From the NCBI GenBank assembly GCA_031835245.1, contig JAVKOQ010000650.1:1-21576 (forward strand): DNA of 21,576 bases. Reading direction: 5' to 3'. Under the pieces are notes generated by a model, which saw only the letters and a list, made by a program, of their open reading frames with translations, searched no databases and was not told the origin of the DNA. Each line of letters begins with the position of its first letter. Positions within the stretch are counted from its first letter, which is position 1. The translations under genes and the position numbers were made by a program. Shown here piece after piece: positions 1-9,234 of the stretch. The stretch is from Balamuthia mandrillaris (Eukaryota; Discosea; Longamoebia; Balamuthiidae).

Positions 1-585
1 TCCCTGAAGGAGGAGGTCGCTCAATTGCTGAACGTCGAGCCTGATCACTATGCCGTTAACAACATGGAATGGCTGGGCTTGTTTGATGAAAGTAATGCCA
101 TCCTATACATACATCTTTTACTTAAATAGAGATTACTCACCAATCTCTCTCAGACAATACTATCCCCGCGGGTATCAAGACCCGGTTGGACGCTCTCTGC
201 CATCTCATGCAAAGCAAGATGCAGTACAAGCCCGGAGAGAGGGACATGATCCTCATGAAGCACGAGTTCATCGCCACCTATCCCGATGACAAGCAGGAGA
301 AGATCACCTGCATGCTCATTGATTATGGCATTTCCAATGGTTGTCTTTCTATCTCTTTGCTTTTTCTCTTTGTGAGCATTACGCTAACCAAAAAAAACCT
401 TAGGTGATACATCGATGAGCAGGACAGTCAGTCTTCCAGTGGCCATCGCCACAAGACTCGTTTTGGAGGGCAAGTACACGAAGCCAGGTCTCAGCATCCC
501 CATCGTGCCGGAGCTCTACAACCCCATCCTCGATGAGTTGGAGACGCTTGGCATCAAGTTTGTGGATACGGCTAAGCCCCTCTAA
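1..585 (+). CDS. Saccharopine dehydrogenase, C-terminal part (LYS9/AASS type), partial
   Basis: The 5' part lies outside the window. Visible exons are 1-91, 154-339 and 404-585, with donors GTAATG and GTTGTC and acceptors CAG and TAG. All phases match (1, then 1) and the frame ends at TAA 583-585, giving about 152 residues. The segments NNMEWLGLF, GDTSMSRTVSLPVAIATRL and the ending ELYNPILDELETLGIKF match the C-terminal domain of saccharopine dehydrogenase (glutamate-forming), where a SMA(R/K)TVGLP-type helix and an EIY.PIL.ELE tail are typical. The enzyme interconverts saccharopine with aminoadipate semialdehyde and glutamate in lysine metabolism. Whether it is a stand-alone LYS9-like enzyme or the end of a bifunctional AASS protein cannot be told from this end. 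The next gene converges on it from the minus strand. Confidence 0.85.
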
Positions 586-727
586 AAACCCCTCCTTTTT
601 TGATAATCATCCCATTATTTATGCTCCTCTCTCCTTTGCTTTTGTGTATGTTGACTTTTGCCATTGAAGTTAAAGTAAAGAGGAGAGGTCTCCCCCAGGG
701 ACTCTATTCACTGAGAGAAGAGCGGAG

Positions 728-730
<3 letters not shown>

Positions 731-760
<30 letters not shown>
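731..760. repeat. (AG)15 microsatellite
   Basis: A pure AG dinucleotide tract on the plus strand, pyrimidine on the minus strand. It lies in the probable 3' UTR region between two convergent genes. Confidence 0.95.
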
Positions 761-764
<4 letters not shown>

Positions 765-850
765 GAGAGTAGAGAGTGCAGAAAAGGTGTTTACAAAATG
801 ACAGGGCATTTGACATTGACAAGAAGAAGAGAAGATAAAATGGAGAAAGA

Positions 851-886
851 AGGAGGGAAGGAGGGAAGGAGGGAAGGAGGGAAGGA
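851..886 (+). repeat. GGGAAGGA 8-bp tandem repeat, G-quadruplex-capable
   Basis: Four GGG runs at 855-857, 863-865, 871-873 and 879-881 are separated by identical five-base AAGGA loops. This is the regular spacing of a possible three-tetrad quadruplex on the plus strand. It lies between convergent genes. Confidence 0.8.
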
Positions 887-1008
887 AAAAAATGAATGCG
901 AAGAAGCACACCGCTTAAAGAAAAAAAAAAAAGTGCAGCGCGGTGACTATCTCCAAGCCGCAAAGGTGTGCAGAAAAGTTTGAGCCCCCCCCGTTTTCTT
1001 ATTTTCCT

Positions 1009-1434
1009 TCAGTCGGACTCGAAGAAAATGGGGCGAGGGCCGTGCTCCTTTCTTGTGAGACAAGCGATGAGGAGGAAGCAGATGCCAACGAAGGAGACAA
1101 AGGAGCCCAACACGATGCCAATCCACAAGCTAAAGTTGTGGGCCAGGCCTAACATCAGGGTGCCGCAGAGAACGAAGAACAGGCCGCGCCCCACAAAGTT
1201 GAAGTAGAAGCGAAGATACTTGAAGAAGCAAATGGCGGTGAACTCCGCCACGACGATGACCAGCCCGAAGAAGGCCAGGTATCCAGCGATGATGAATTTA
1301 TCAAAGTTGTCCTTGTTCACGTCCTCGATGTCCCAGAACTGCAGAACGGCTGTGATGAACAGGATGACGGCGCAGGTTATTGCCATCACTCGCGTGACGA
1401 GGATCCAACCACTGTTCAGCTTGGGGCGAGCCAT
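1009..1434 (-). CDS. Four-helix membrane protein, COPI-associated/TVP15-like
   Basis: A single-exon frame of 141 codons starts at ATG 1434-1432 and stops at TGA 1011-1009. It begins MARPKLNSGWILVTRVMAIT. Four hydrophobic segments are visible at about residues 14-33, 47-70, 80-97 and 101-127, and the C-terminus is short and charged (TRKEHGPRPIFFESD). Small size, four helices, the Trp after helix 1 and an acidic D/N-rich first loop fit the COPI-associated family (Pfam COPI_assoc), which includes the yeast Golgi protein TVP15. Members sit in Golgi or endosomal membranes and have no known enzymatic activity. The 297-nt gap to the upstream gene on the same strand must hold that gene's 3' UTR and this promoter. 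The assignment rests on topology and general resemblance. A generic four-helix protein is the alternative. Confidence 0.7.
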   Translation of the reverse strand: MARPKLNSGWILVTRVMAITCAVILFITAVLQFWDIEDVNKDNFDKFIIAGYLAFFGLVIVVAEFTAICFFKYLRFYFNFVGRGLFFVLCGTLMLGLAHNFSLWIGIVLGSFVSFVGICFLLIACLTRKEHGPRPIFFESD

Positions 1435-1731
1435 TATAATGCGGATGAATGAATGAATGAAAGGGCAAGAACGTGCGTTTGTGGTAAAATAAAGTTTGGT
1501 TGGTGGTTGGTTGTTTGCTGTGCGGTCTCTTCGTGAACTGGAAAAAAAAAAAGGAGAGGCAATGAAAGGTCACGCTCTGCTGTTCGTTGTTTTTAATTTT
1601 TTTTTCGCCGACTCAAAAACGGAAAAAAAAACCTGCACAAGGATATCTTGTCGACTTCTTGAGGGGTCTGCATACTCAACTTGGGAAAAAAAAGTGGAAA
1701 CACGCAGAGGGAAAAGAAGAGAGGAGTATTA

Positions 1732-4305
1732 TTAGATTTGGTTGTTGCGAACCATTTGGAGCATTCGCGCCATGTTGTTGACCCTTTGCAAGCTGGAGAG
1801 AGGGATGGGGGAGAACGTGGCCATGTCCTCCACAAACTCCTCCGTGAACAGGTAACAATACTTGGCTACGGCCTTGAATGCAATGGTGTTGGTCATCTTC
1901 AGCATGCACTTGCGCAAGCTCTTCACCTCCGAATCTACAAAGCGAAAACTAAGTTAGCTTTCTTTCACAAAAGAACAAGAAAATAACAAACCCATGCTGT
2001 CAGAGTAATGGTCAGGATTGATCATGATGTTCATCAGCTGCAAGAGTTTCAACACTTTGGCATCAGCGGGCTCCTTCCTGGCAAAGGAGAGGGTGTAGAG
2101 GGTGTGTTGGTTCACCGACAGGTCCTTCGTGGTATCCTGAAGGTCGTCCACCAGCTGCAGCGCCACTCCCAAACCGAAAGAGAACATGGCGTCCTCCTCG
2201 GAGAGAGTGCCGTGAACCAGATAACCATCTGCCAATACTGAAGTGCCACCTGTTTTTTTTTAAAAGAGGTGTTAGACTTCAACTAAAGGAAAACAAACAA
2301 ACCAAACAAACCCTTTTCCATAGTAATCTCAAGAATAGTTTCTTCGGGAGGTACCTCTTCGGTGTGCTGGGCCAAACTCTTGGTTTGGGCTTCGTTGATG
2401 GCAATCATGCTGTTGAAAGCGTCTGGGAACTTCTTTCGGTCAAATACGTCTAAAGAAAAAAGATTTTTGGGGAGAGAGACGCCGTTAGTTAATGTTCTTC
2501 AGTTGTTAATGATTGGATTCAATGAGTTATGAGACCATGCTGGTGGGAAACGTACTTTCGACTTTGCCTACCATGTCGAAGATTTCCTTCTCTATTTGGG
2601 ATCGGGGTTCCACTGGACAAAATAAAACAACCATAAATACATTTTCACAAGGAAACAGAAAAAAAAAAAAGGATAAGAAATCGCATTACCATTTTCACCG
2701 GCAAGCCTGCGAGTGAACAAGTCCTGGAAGATCTTCTTGTCCTTTTTGGTGATAGAGTCGTCATCCAAAAAGTTGTCTGTGTAAGGGTAGAGCAAACTAT
2801 AACCAAGATAGGCGTCCGTCATGGTAATCTTTTCGTTGAACAAAATGAGCTGAAGTCCTGTTGTTCGTTTGCTTCGTTAGGCTTTTTTTGGCACAGAGAA
2901 GAAAGAGAGAAAGAGAGATGAGAAGGAATAGTAAAAGGAACGTACCAAAGCAAGTCCAAACGTTTCTGCCGGCCTGAAGCATTTCCTCGTGGTTCCAATT
3001 GGCAACCTTTTCAGCCTCCCTAATGAAGACACGAGTCTCCTCAAACATACCACACTCCATCATCCTTTGGTATTATTTCTTGTTTGTTAGCTATTCCAAA
3101 GAAAGAAACGACAAGAAAGAAAGAAAAGGAGTACTCACTTATCGAAAAAGTCAGTCTCAACACCGAGAGTAATGGCTGACATTTCACGGTTCATGCTTTG
3201 CACCTCTTCCTCACTGCAGGAGCCGCTGCTCTTCTTATCCTTCAAGTTCTTCAACCTTTGGAGCGCGTTTTGGCGTTCCTCATCGGTATATCTTCGGAGA
3301 GTGGAGGTGGTAGGGAGAGTAGCAGGCACAGTTGTCCAGACACAGTTAAGAGTGCGAGAGAACCACCGCACGCGGGCTTCAAACTGCTTGCTGTAACAAC
3401 TCATGGTATCGCTTTATAATATGATAAAAAGAATTAGCGGAGAGAGAGAGAGAGAGAGAGAGAAAGTAGGAAAGACAAAATACTTACAAAGGGGTGGTGT
3501 GGAAAGTGGGTTCTTTTTGGTCTCCTTCAGTGAGTGCTTCCAAAACGCGTTCTCTCAACTCTTGAACGGATTTCTCAGTGCTCTCCATGTCTCGCAGTCT
3601 GTCAGCTATCTTGTGAGCATTTAGGTGGCCTCTCACCATTGCAGCGAGCTCTCCGTGTTCGTCCTTGAGCATAGCCTCCAACAAGCCCAGTCCAGACAGC
3701 TGTTTAAAAAACAAATGAGTATAGGCAGATAGGGAATAACGAATGAAAGAGGGGAAAAGGATAATAGGTACTTTCAATGCGTCATCGTCGGTAAGCAAGA
3801 AGGAATCCAACATATGGAAGAAAAGAAACTGTTCGTTGCCGGGAATGTACATGTAAAACTCGGCAGCTTCGACGAACAACCTAGTTAAAAGTAGGTAAAA
3901 GGGTGTTAGCAATTAAGAACAATAATAAAGACCAAAATAACGTACTTAAGAGCTTCAGCGGAAGTAGAAACGAGGTCGCGGAGGATGGAGTAGGCCACTG
4001 CGCGAGTCTCTGGTCGGGCATAATGGTTAATGCCGTAAAGGTCGCTGACCGCAAAGTTAGTATCGATGAGGGCCTGTCTACCCTTCTTTAATTGTCAGAA
4101 GAAATAGTGTTAAGAAAAGGGCTATGCTTCAAAGAAGGGTTTGTTTTGTTAGTGGAAGAGTACAAACCTCGTTATCAGCAATGAGGCGAAGACAGTCAAC
4201 AGCAACTGCCAAGTTGCGGTGGTCTTGTTCTGAACTGCAAGAGTAACGCAGAAAAGGAGGTAACGCTAAGAGAAAGAAAGCAAGAAAAGAAAGGCAGAGA
4301 GAGAG

Positions 4306-4348
<43 letters not shown>

Positions 4349-4866
4349 AACGAATGACGCAAAGCAAGCAAGAACGAAAGCAAGGAAGAAAGAAAGGGCA
4401 AGAAAAACGCACCGCTTCAAGTGGGCCAATTCGAAGCTGGTAACACCTACAAACTTGACGAGCAGGATGAGAGCCCCGGTCACGTCCACAAATTCCTCCA
4501 CTCTCTCCGGGTTAGCCCTAAAGTCCTCTGCCAGGTTTTCCAAGGCCTCCTGCAAGCTTTTGCCGTAACCTTCCTTCAACAAAACAGCCTTTTGAAAACA
4601 TAAATATGTTTTAAAAATAAATAAGAAGAAGATTTAAAAAAAATCAGAAAGAAAGAAGAAGGAGAAAAAAAACGAAACAAAACCTGCATATCCCTGAGAT
4701 GTTTCTCGGCAGGGGATTTTGGTGGCGGTGGGTCCACGAACTTGACACGCCATCTGTTACTGGTCAAAGTGCCAAGCACGTTGCCTTTCCGTGGGCGCAC
4801 CACAAAGTTGAGAACGTAGACCACCGCCAAGCCCAGAAAAATCGTCAAGCAGATCATCAACCACAT
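1732..4866 (-). CDS. Membrane-anchored helical-repeat / class I isoprenoid-synthase-like fusion protein (700 aa)
   Basis: Exons in transcript order are 4866-4684, 4588-4413, 4234-4168, 4085-3946, 3880-3772, 3699-3488, 3411-3139, 3064-2946, 2857-2690, 2612-2556, 2449-2312, 2249-1992 and 1934-1732. All 12 introns are GT-AG and all phases agree; the total is 2103 nt. Residues 1-23 form a membrane anchor (MWLMICLTIFLGLAVVYVLN), followed by a basic and Pro-rich linker. Residues about 60-290 are helical and resemble armadillo-type repeats. Residues about 300-700 look like an all-alpha class I isoprenoid enzyme: TDNFLDDDS at 453-461, then GGTSVLADGYLVHG and LQLVDDLQD, with DDxxD at 582-586. In class I synthases such Asp motifs bind Mg2+ and diphosphate. 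The substrate is unknown. A two-gene reading is possible because an unspliced TAA sits at 3486-3484, but it overlaps a perfect GTAAGT donor whose use restores the frame. Confidence 0.78.
3440..3463. repeat. (AG)11 tract, sense-strand (CT)n in intron 6
   Basis: A purine tract on the plus strand, therefore pyrimidine on the sense strand of the minus-strand gene. It lies inside the 76-nt intron that joins the two halves of the fusion protein. Confidence 0.9.
4307..4350. repeat. (GAAA)11 microsatellite in intron 2
   Basis: Eleven GAAA units on the plus strand, CTTT on the sense strand, inside the 178-nt intron 4412-4235. Flanking A/G-rich sequence extends the purine block on both sides. Confidence 0.9.
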
Positions 4867-5355
4867 TTTTTTTTTGAAGAAGGAAAAAAAAACTTGGATC
4901 CAATCCGGTGAACAAAAACAAATAAATAAAAAGAAAGGTGCCGAAAGGTCTCAGGAGAGGAGGAGGCTGCTTGCAGAGGGTCAGGCTTTTGGTTTTTTGT
5001 TCCCGCCGGGCCAACCTGTTGTGCGCGTGGAGTGGGGGGGGGGGAGCAATAACGAGAAGAAAAAAGAGCCGCGTTTCCTCGCTTCTTCCCTCTTTTTTCT
5101 TTTTTGTTGGCCAATCTTTTATTATTTTTCGTTAATTATCGCTATTTTTGCTTTTTTCGTTCTGTTTGCCAATTATTGCCGCTTTTTTTAAAACAAAACT
5201 TTGGGAATTTTTTTCTAACTGCATGCCAGGGAGGAATTTTTGCCAATCAAATCAAAAAATGCTGTAATGTTTCTTATATCTCAAAGAGCTGGTTTGAGCT
5301 TTCAACTTGCTTCTGGTGAGGTAACCCCACCCTTAGAGAAGGAGTTGGATAACAG

Positions 5356-5564
5356 ATGCTTGGCAGAGCTCTGCAAGCCACGGTTGCCCTTGTTGTTGTT
5401 GTTGTTCTCCTGGCACCTGCTCCCCTGCAAGCAATGGCTCAGATAGCGATGACTTCCAGGAAGATGGTGGTTACGGCGTGAATGGTGCAGACGAGTGCAC
5501 TTCCCAAATCGCCACCTGCGGAGGGACGTCTGCCAGCTGCTTGGCCTCTATCGGAACGGACATG
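5356..5564 (+). pseudogene. Broken secreted-protein exon (signal peptide plus Cys-containing segment)
   Basis: ATG 5356 opens a frame reading MLGRALQATVALVVVVVLLA, a convincing signal peptide built partly on a GTT repeat. It ends at a nearby TGA (5482-5484). From about 5430 a different frame reads SNGSDSDDFQEDGGYGVNGA and then an ECTSQIATCGG-type Cys-containing stretch. It ends at 5564 against a GTTTGT donor of the style used elsewhere here. The two pieces differ by one frame and fit a secreted protein with a one-base lesion near 5415-5430, or an assembly error. No downstream exon could be identified. The fragment may also be chance; the family is unknown. Confidence 0.3.
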
Positions 5565-6607
5565 GTTTGTTCTCGCCCCTTAGGCCATTTTCAATGGCGT
5601 TTAGGAGTGGCAAGACCCGCAACGACCTTCATGGAGTACGGCTGAGGTTGTGTCCTACCGCAGCGTTCAACAACCGGTATCAAACAAAGCGCTCTGCATG
5701 TAGAGCAAAACTGAACAGCCTGATGAAAGTCAAGCTTCAGATACCCGAAGCCTCTTTACGAAAGTAGATGTGTTTGGGCTTACCCGAAGCTGCAATTTGG
5801 AGGGAATAATGGCAAAGAGATACGCATGAGAACTCCCCGAACCTGGGGTAGTTAGCAAAACTATCCACTAAGGAGTGCTCCCAAAACGGACGAGAAACGA
5901 AGACTAGCCAAAGGTCCTTTTGAGATGAGTGTGTGGCCCGCCTGCGCAATTCTTCACCCTCAAGGTTAATCAGCACTTGAACCGCTGAACCGCCACTTTT
6001 GACCGATCGCCTCGCGTTTACGTGAGCTCGCCAGGCAGTAAGTGGCCGGTAGTTTCATCTGAAGTCAAATAGCCAGGTCAAGCAAAGCAATGACTTTAGG
6101 TTTTTTGCAATCTCTTTAACTCATCCTGCCAGGGCCATTACCCACACCACGCTGGCCAACCGGAGGAGATAGCACTCACGCAATAGAATCGGGTGCCAAT
6201 TTGCCTCAGAAGGAAATACACTCCCAACCCGCGTAGTGTGAAAAAATAAAGCAAAACCAAAAAGCGATGAACGCAGGGCAACGCTTGCCCCCCACGCACA
6301 CCACTCGCCCACCTTTATTTTGTTTGCGGAAAACCGACGAAAAGCAGTTGCCTCCTCAGGCAGTTAACGCTTGTCTCTTGTTTTTTTTTTTTTGCTTTGC
6401 GGGGAAAAAAAACGAAACCGAAAATTCATTCCTGTGGTTTGGTAAAGTTGGGGGTGGTGGTCACCAAACAACAAGAAAAAACAAGAAGGAGAGAGAAAGC
6501 CTGCTTTTTTTTTTGTTGAGAGACGGAGTTGGTTTCTTTTTTTTTTTGTTTGTTTTGGTCTTCTGTTCGAAACGAAAGACTCGTTTTCTTTACCATTACT
6601 GCCCCCC

Positions 6608-6625
6608 CCACAATTGCAATTGTGG
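6608..6625. promoter_or_regulatory. Perfect 18-bp palindrome upstream of a gene start
   Basis: The sequence CCACAATTGCAATTGTGG is identical to its reverse complement. It lies about 180 nt upstream of ATG 6802, in a region otherwise dominated by homopolymers. A dimeric transcription-factor site is one explanation. The role is inferred only from symmetry and position. Confidence 0.4.
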
Positions 6626-6725
6626 CGTAACAAAAAAGGGACCAAGAGTCTGAATAACGGAGAGGATCAGAAACGCACCTCTTTTGTAACACCTTTTTTT
6701 TTTTGATTACGTTTCACCTGCGTTA

Positions 6726-6744
6726 AGTGGTACTGTACACCACT
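6726..6744. promoter_or_regulatory. Inverted repeat AGTGGT...ACCACT
   Basis: Six-base arms AGTGGT (6726-6731) and ACCACT (6739-6744) flank a 7-nt centre that contains TGTAC. It lies 58 nt upstream of the start codon at 6802 and may be a cis element or 5' UTR hairpin. The evidence is symmetry only. Confidence 0.25.
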
Positions 6745-6801
6745 GCTACCATCAAACACAATCAAACAAAAAAAACGTATACAACAAAAACACAAGAAGA
6801 A

Positions 6802-8395
6802 ATGGAAACACAAGGCTACCCCTACGAGTTCCTGGTTTCCTCTGATGGTACGTAGCTAGTATGGCAGCAGTTTGTTGCTTCTACTCCTTTTCCCTCTCTC
6901 TGTTTCTCCCCCGTGTTGCTCTTTTTTTTTTTTGCTCTCTCCTCTTTTGGACCTCATGGGCGCTTTCTCTCTTTATTTTGTTAGTTGTTTTTACGTTTCT
7001 ATACCCCCAACGTTTTTCTCTTTAGTTCGTTCTGTACTCTTTGTGTTTTATTTTCTTTTGTTGGCTGCTTTGGGGGGGAAGGGGTGGGGTTTGGCGCCCC
7101 GACCCCGAAACTTCACCAGTCAGTTTTGTCATATGTTTTTTTCTTTCTCATAGCCCCGACTTTTTTTTTGCTTCATGCTTTCTTTTCTCTTTTTTTTTGT
7201 TTTTGTTTTTGTTTTTTTGTTTTTCAGTTTTAGTGTTTCTTACTTGCACAGACTTTGACTTACATTCTGCTCGTTTGTGATGGCTTGTGCTGGTGCAGAT
7301 GATGTTTATGCCAGACTGCACATACAGCAGTACCTATCGAACTCGTTGGATGGCCCCGAGTACATGGAACTATCGGGCGGCAGCCATCACCACGCCCACA
7401 GCTCGAACTCTGCTTTGCGTGAGGCGGAAGCCCAGGCCAGAGCACAGATGCAAGCCGAGGAGGCTCAGGCCGAGGAGAAGAAACGGGAGTCCCATCAACA
7501 CCAACACCAGCTGGCGCGACAGCAGGTACAAGCACCGCCCCACCCGAGACAACAAAAAGATCACTTCCCACTTGCAAACATGCGGGTCCACGTGCCGCCT
7601 TTCGTTCCACCTCCTGTCCAGTTTTTCAACCCTCCTCCTCAGAGCCAACAACAGCCACAACCACAGCAGCAACCCATGTTCTCAGACCACATGCCGCCGC
7701 AGTACAGGTTTGAGTCCATCCCGATACCTTCGCTAGCCATACGGAACGGTTCGATGATGTCCAGCACACCTGCTGCACCACCCTCTTCTCCTGTTGCCTA
7801 TCCTGCCTCCCAAGCCTTTTCCCAACTCAAGCCGCATCCGCCCTACTCTCGTGGCGGTGCGCCCCCTACCCACTCCGCCTCCTCTTCGTCCTCCTCCTCA
7901 CCCGCCTCTTCTCCACGATCCGCGCCTACATCTCCCCGACCCATGGCCACCATGGTACCTTCATTGGGCTCCGAGCCAAAGGAGATGCAGTTGACGCTGT
8001 TTCACAAGCCGCGGCACTTTGGTGGGAAGTGGTTCCCCATTGAGCCTCATGGACGGTTGCGGGTTACCAAGGGCGTTGGCAAGAAGATACGGCTTCAGAT
8101 CAACTGTAACTTCCCCTTTGACTGGAACGAGATTTCCTTCCACCTGCTCGACGTGCCTATCTCTAAGACCTTCCCCGAGAGCGAACAAAACTTTATGATC
8201 GACATGGACAAGTCCATGAAAACGAAAGACGGTTGTGGGGTAGTGGAGGTCAAGCTGAAACGACTCTCCAAGGAGCTCAAATTCGGAGTCACACTAACCT
8301 CCAAATACGGATGGAAATGCGAGGGTTACACCGTGCCTATCGTCACGCACAACAATGGAAAGGACAAGGCCAACCGCAGCAGCATGAAGACCTAA
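6802..8395 (+). CDS. Pro/Gln/Ser-rich protein with compact C-terminal domain, possible transcription factor
   Basis: Exons 6802-6847 and 7299-8395 join at phase 1 with donor GTACGT and acceptor CAG, giving 380 residues and ending at TAA 8393-8395. The first exon encodes METQGYPYEFLVSSD, so the start is placed there rather than at ATG 7280, which lies in the 451-nt intron. Residues about 50-140 are rich in Gln, His and Pro, with a charged QAEEAQAEEKKR segment. Residues about 200-232 are a Ser/Pro tract. Residues about 245-370 form a folded-looking domain containing KPRHFGGKWFPIEPHGRLRV, NCNFPFDWNEISFHLLD, VKLKRLSKELKFGVTLTSKY and a Lys-rich end. Disorder followed by a beta-rich basic domain suggests a nuclear DNA-binding protein. 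A relative of the Dictyostelium CudA type is a guess from memory. The family is not firmly recognised. Confidence 0.75.
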
Positions 8396-9234
8396 TCCTA
8401 TTTATTATTGTTTCGGACGAGTGGAACCCCGCCCGCCATTCAACTGTGAGCGGGGAATCAGCCGACCGTACGGATGTATATACTTTTGCATTTGGATAGC
8501 AATGCTGCTGTTCTTGTTTTTTTGTTCACCTCTCATCCATTGCATGGGCGGTACCCGCTCCCACCTTTGAAGATTCATGTTGCCTTGTACACACCTCACA
8601 ACTTAACAATAACCTGCTCTCCCGTAAGAAGAAGACAAAGACGAAGAAGAAGAAGGAAAAAAAAAAACAATAACACTTTTTTTTTTTCAGAAACACTTTC
8701 ACACTTTGCCCTCCTCCTCCCTTCCTCGTTCTTTTTCTTTCAGTTTTTCAGTTTTCTTTTGCGTTGCGCGGTAACAAGATTTCGGGGGTTTTCGGGTAAT
8801 GATGGTTTTGATTAATGACTGGGCCGTGATCTTAGAGACGATCTATCAATGTCTGAGGAGTGCTTCTCAGGGAAAAAAAAAAGGACGCACTCCGCTTGCC
8901 CCCCTGGCGCTTTTCACCTTTGGAACAAAGCCAGGCAAACAACGAACTGCAGGGAGGCTTTGGGTAGCGGTACCTGCGTCTCAAGGTAGGTGCAGAACGA
9001 ACGTGGAGCTATTTGCAAAGAGTCGGCTTTCCTTTGGGGTTTACTGACAAAGGTTTGATCACTTGGGCGGTTGGTTTTGTTTTCATTTGAAATGTTTACC
9101 CTGTTTGGCTCGCTGACTACTACTTTTTTTTTCCAGCTTTACCGCAGTGCTACTCGCTGCAGTCCTTTGCCTCGTATCCTCTTTGGTGCGCTCTTGCAGT
9201 TGGTTTTCGTTTTCGTTTTTGTTCTCCTGGCTGC
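8396..9234. other. Intergenic region between two tandem plus-strand genes
   Basis: This holds the 3' end of the Pro/Gln-rich gene and the promoter of the multidomain RRM gene. A-rich, T-rich and CT-rich runs occur at 8640-8760, 8873-8882 and 9124-9132. The stretch 8790-9060 has balanced composition, but no frame with a believable product and no RNA fold that I could recognise. Confidence 0.6.

Larger units (their letters stand above)
586..1008. other. Convergent intergenic region, repeat-rich
   Basis: This stretch lies between the stop of the saccharopine dehydrogenase gene and the stop of the minus-strand membrane protein gene, so it should hold both 3' UTRs. It contains an (AG)n tract, a G-rich 8-bp tandem repeat, an A-run near 921-932 and a C-run near 986-992. 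Open frames across it are simple-sequence translations and no gene is supported. Confidence 0.7.
4867..6801. other. Divergent intergenic region with two promoters
   Basis: This region separates the starts of the minus-strand isoprenoid-like gene and the plus-strand Pro/Gln-rich gene. From 4867 to about 5230 it is homopolymer-rich, with an 11-base G-run at 5034-5044 and many T-runs. From about 5230 to 6260 the composition is balanced and unique-looking, with a broken signal-peptide frame (listed separately) and otherwise no supportable exon. From about 6260 to 6801 it returns to poly-T and poly-A tracts and includes a perfect 18-bp palindrome and an inverted repeat. I found no tRNA-like fold or transposon ends by eye. 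Confidence 0.6.

Noticed and set aside
670..963. Minus-strand frame rich in Ser, Leu and Phe
   Set aside because: It is a translation of the (CT)n and CCTTCCCT repeats between two convergent genes; no domain and no splice context.
3484..3912. Separate gene ending at TAA 3486-3484
   Set aside because: The stop overlaps a perfect GTAAGT donor and splicing restores a long frame. The frame also includes the intron 3700-3771.
5495..5767. Plus-strand 90-residue frame
   Set aside because: No recognisable motif. It overlaps the better Cys-containing frame and has no splice support.
5737..5976. Minus-strand 79-residue frame
   Set aside because: No domain and no hydrophobic pattern; it looks like chance in balanced sequence.
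6872..7280. Phe/Leu-rich plus-strand frames
   Set aside because: They lie inside the 451-nt intron of the Pro/Gln-rich gene and come from T-rich sequence.
7287..7736. Overlapping 149-residue plus-strand frame
   Set aside because: A +1 shadow of the Pro/Gln-rich exon with no independent start context or domain.
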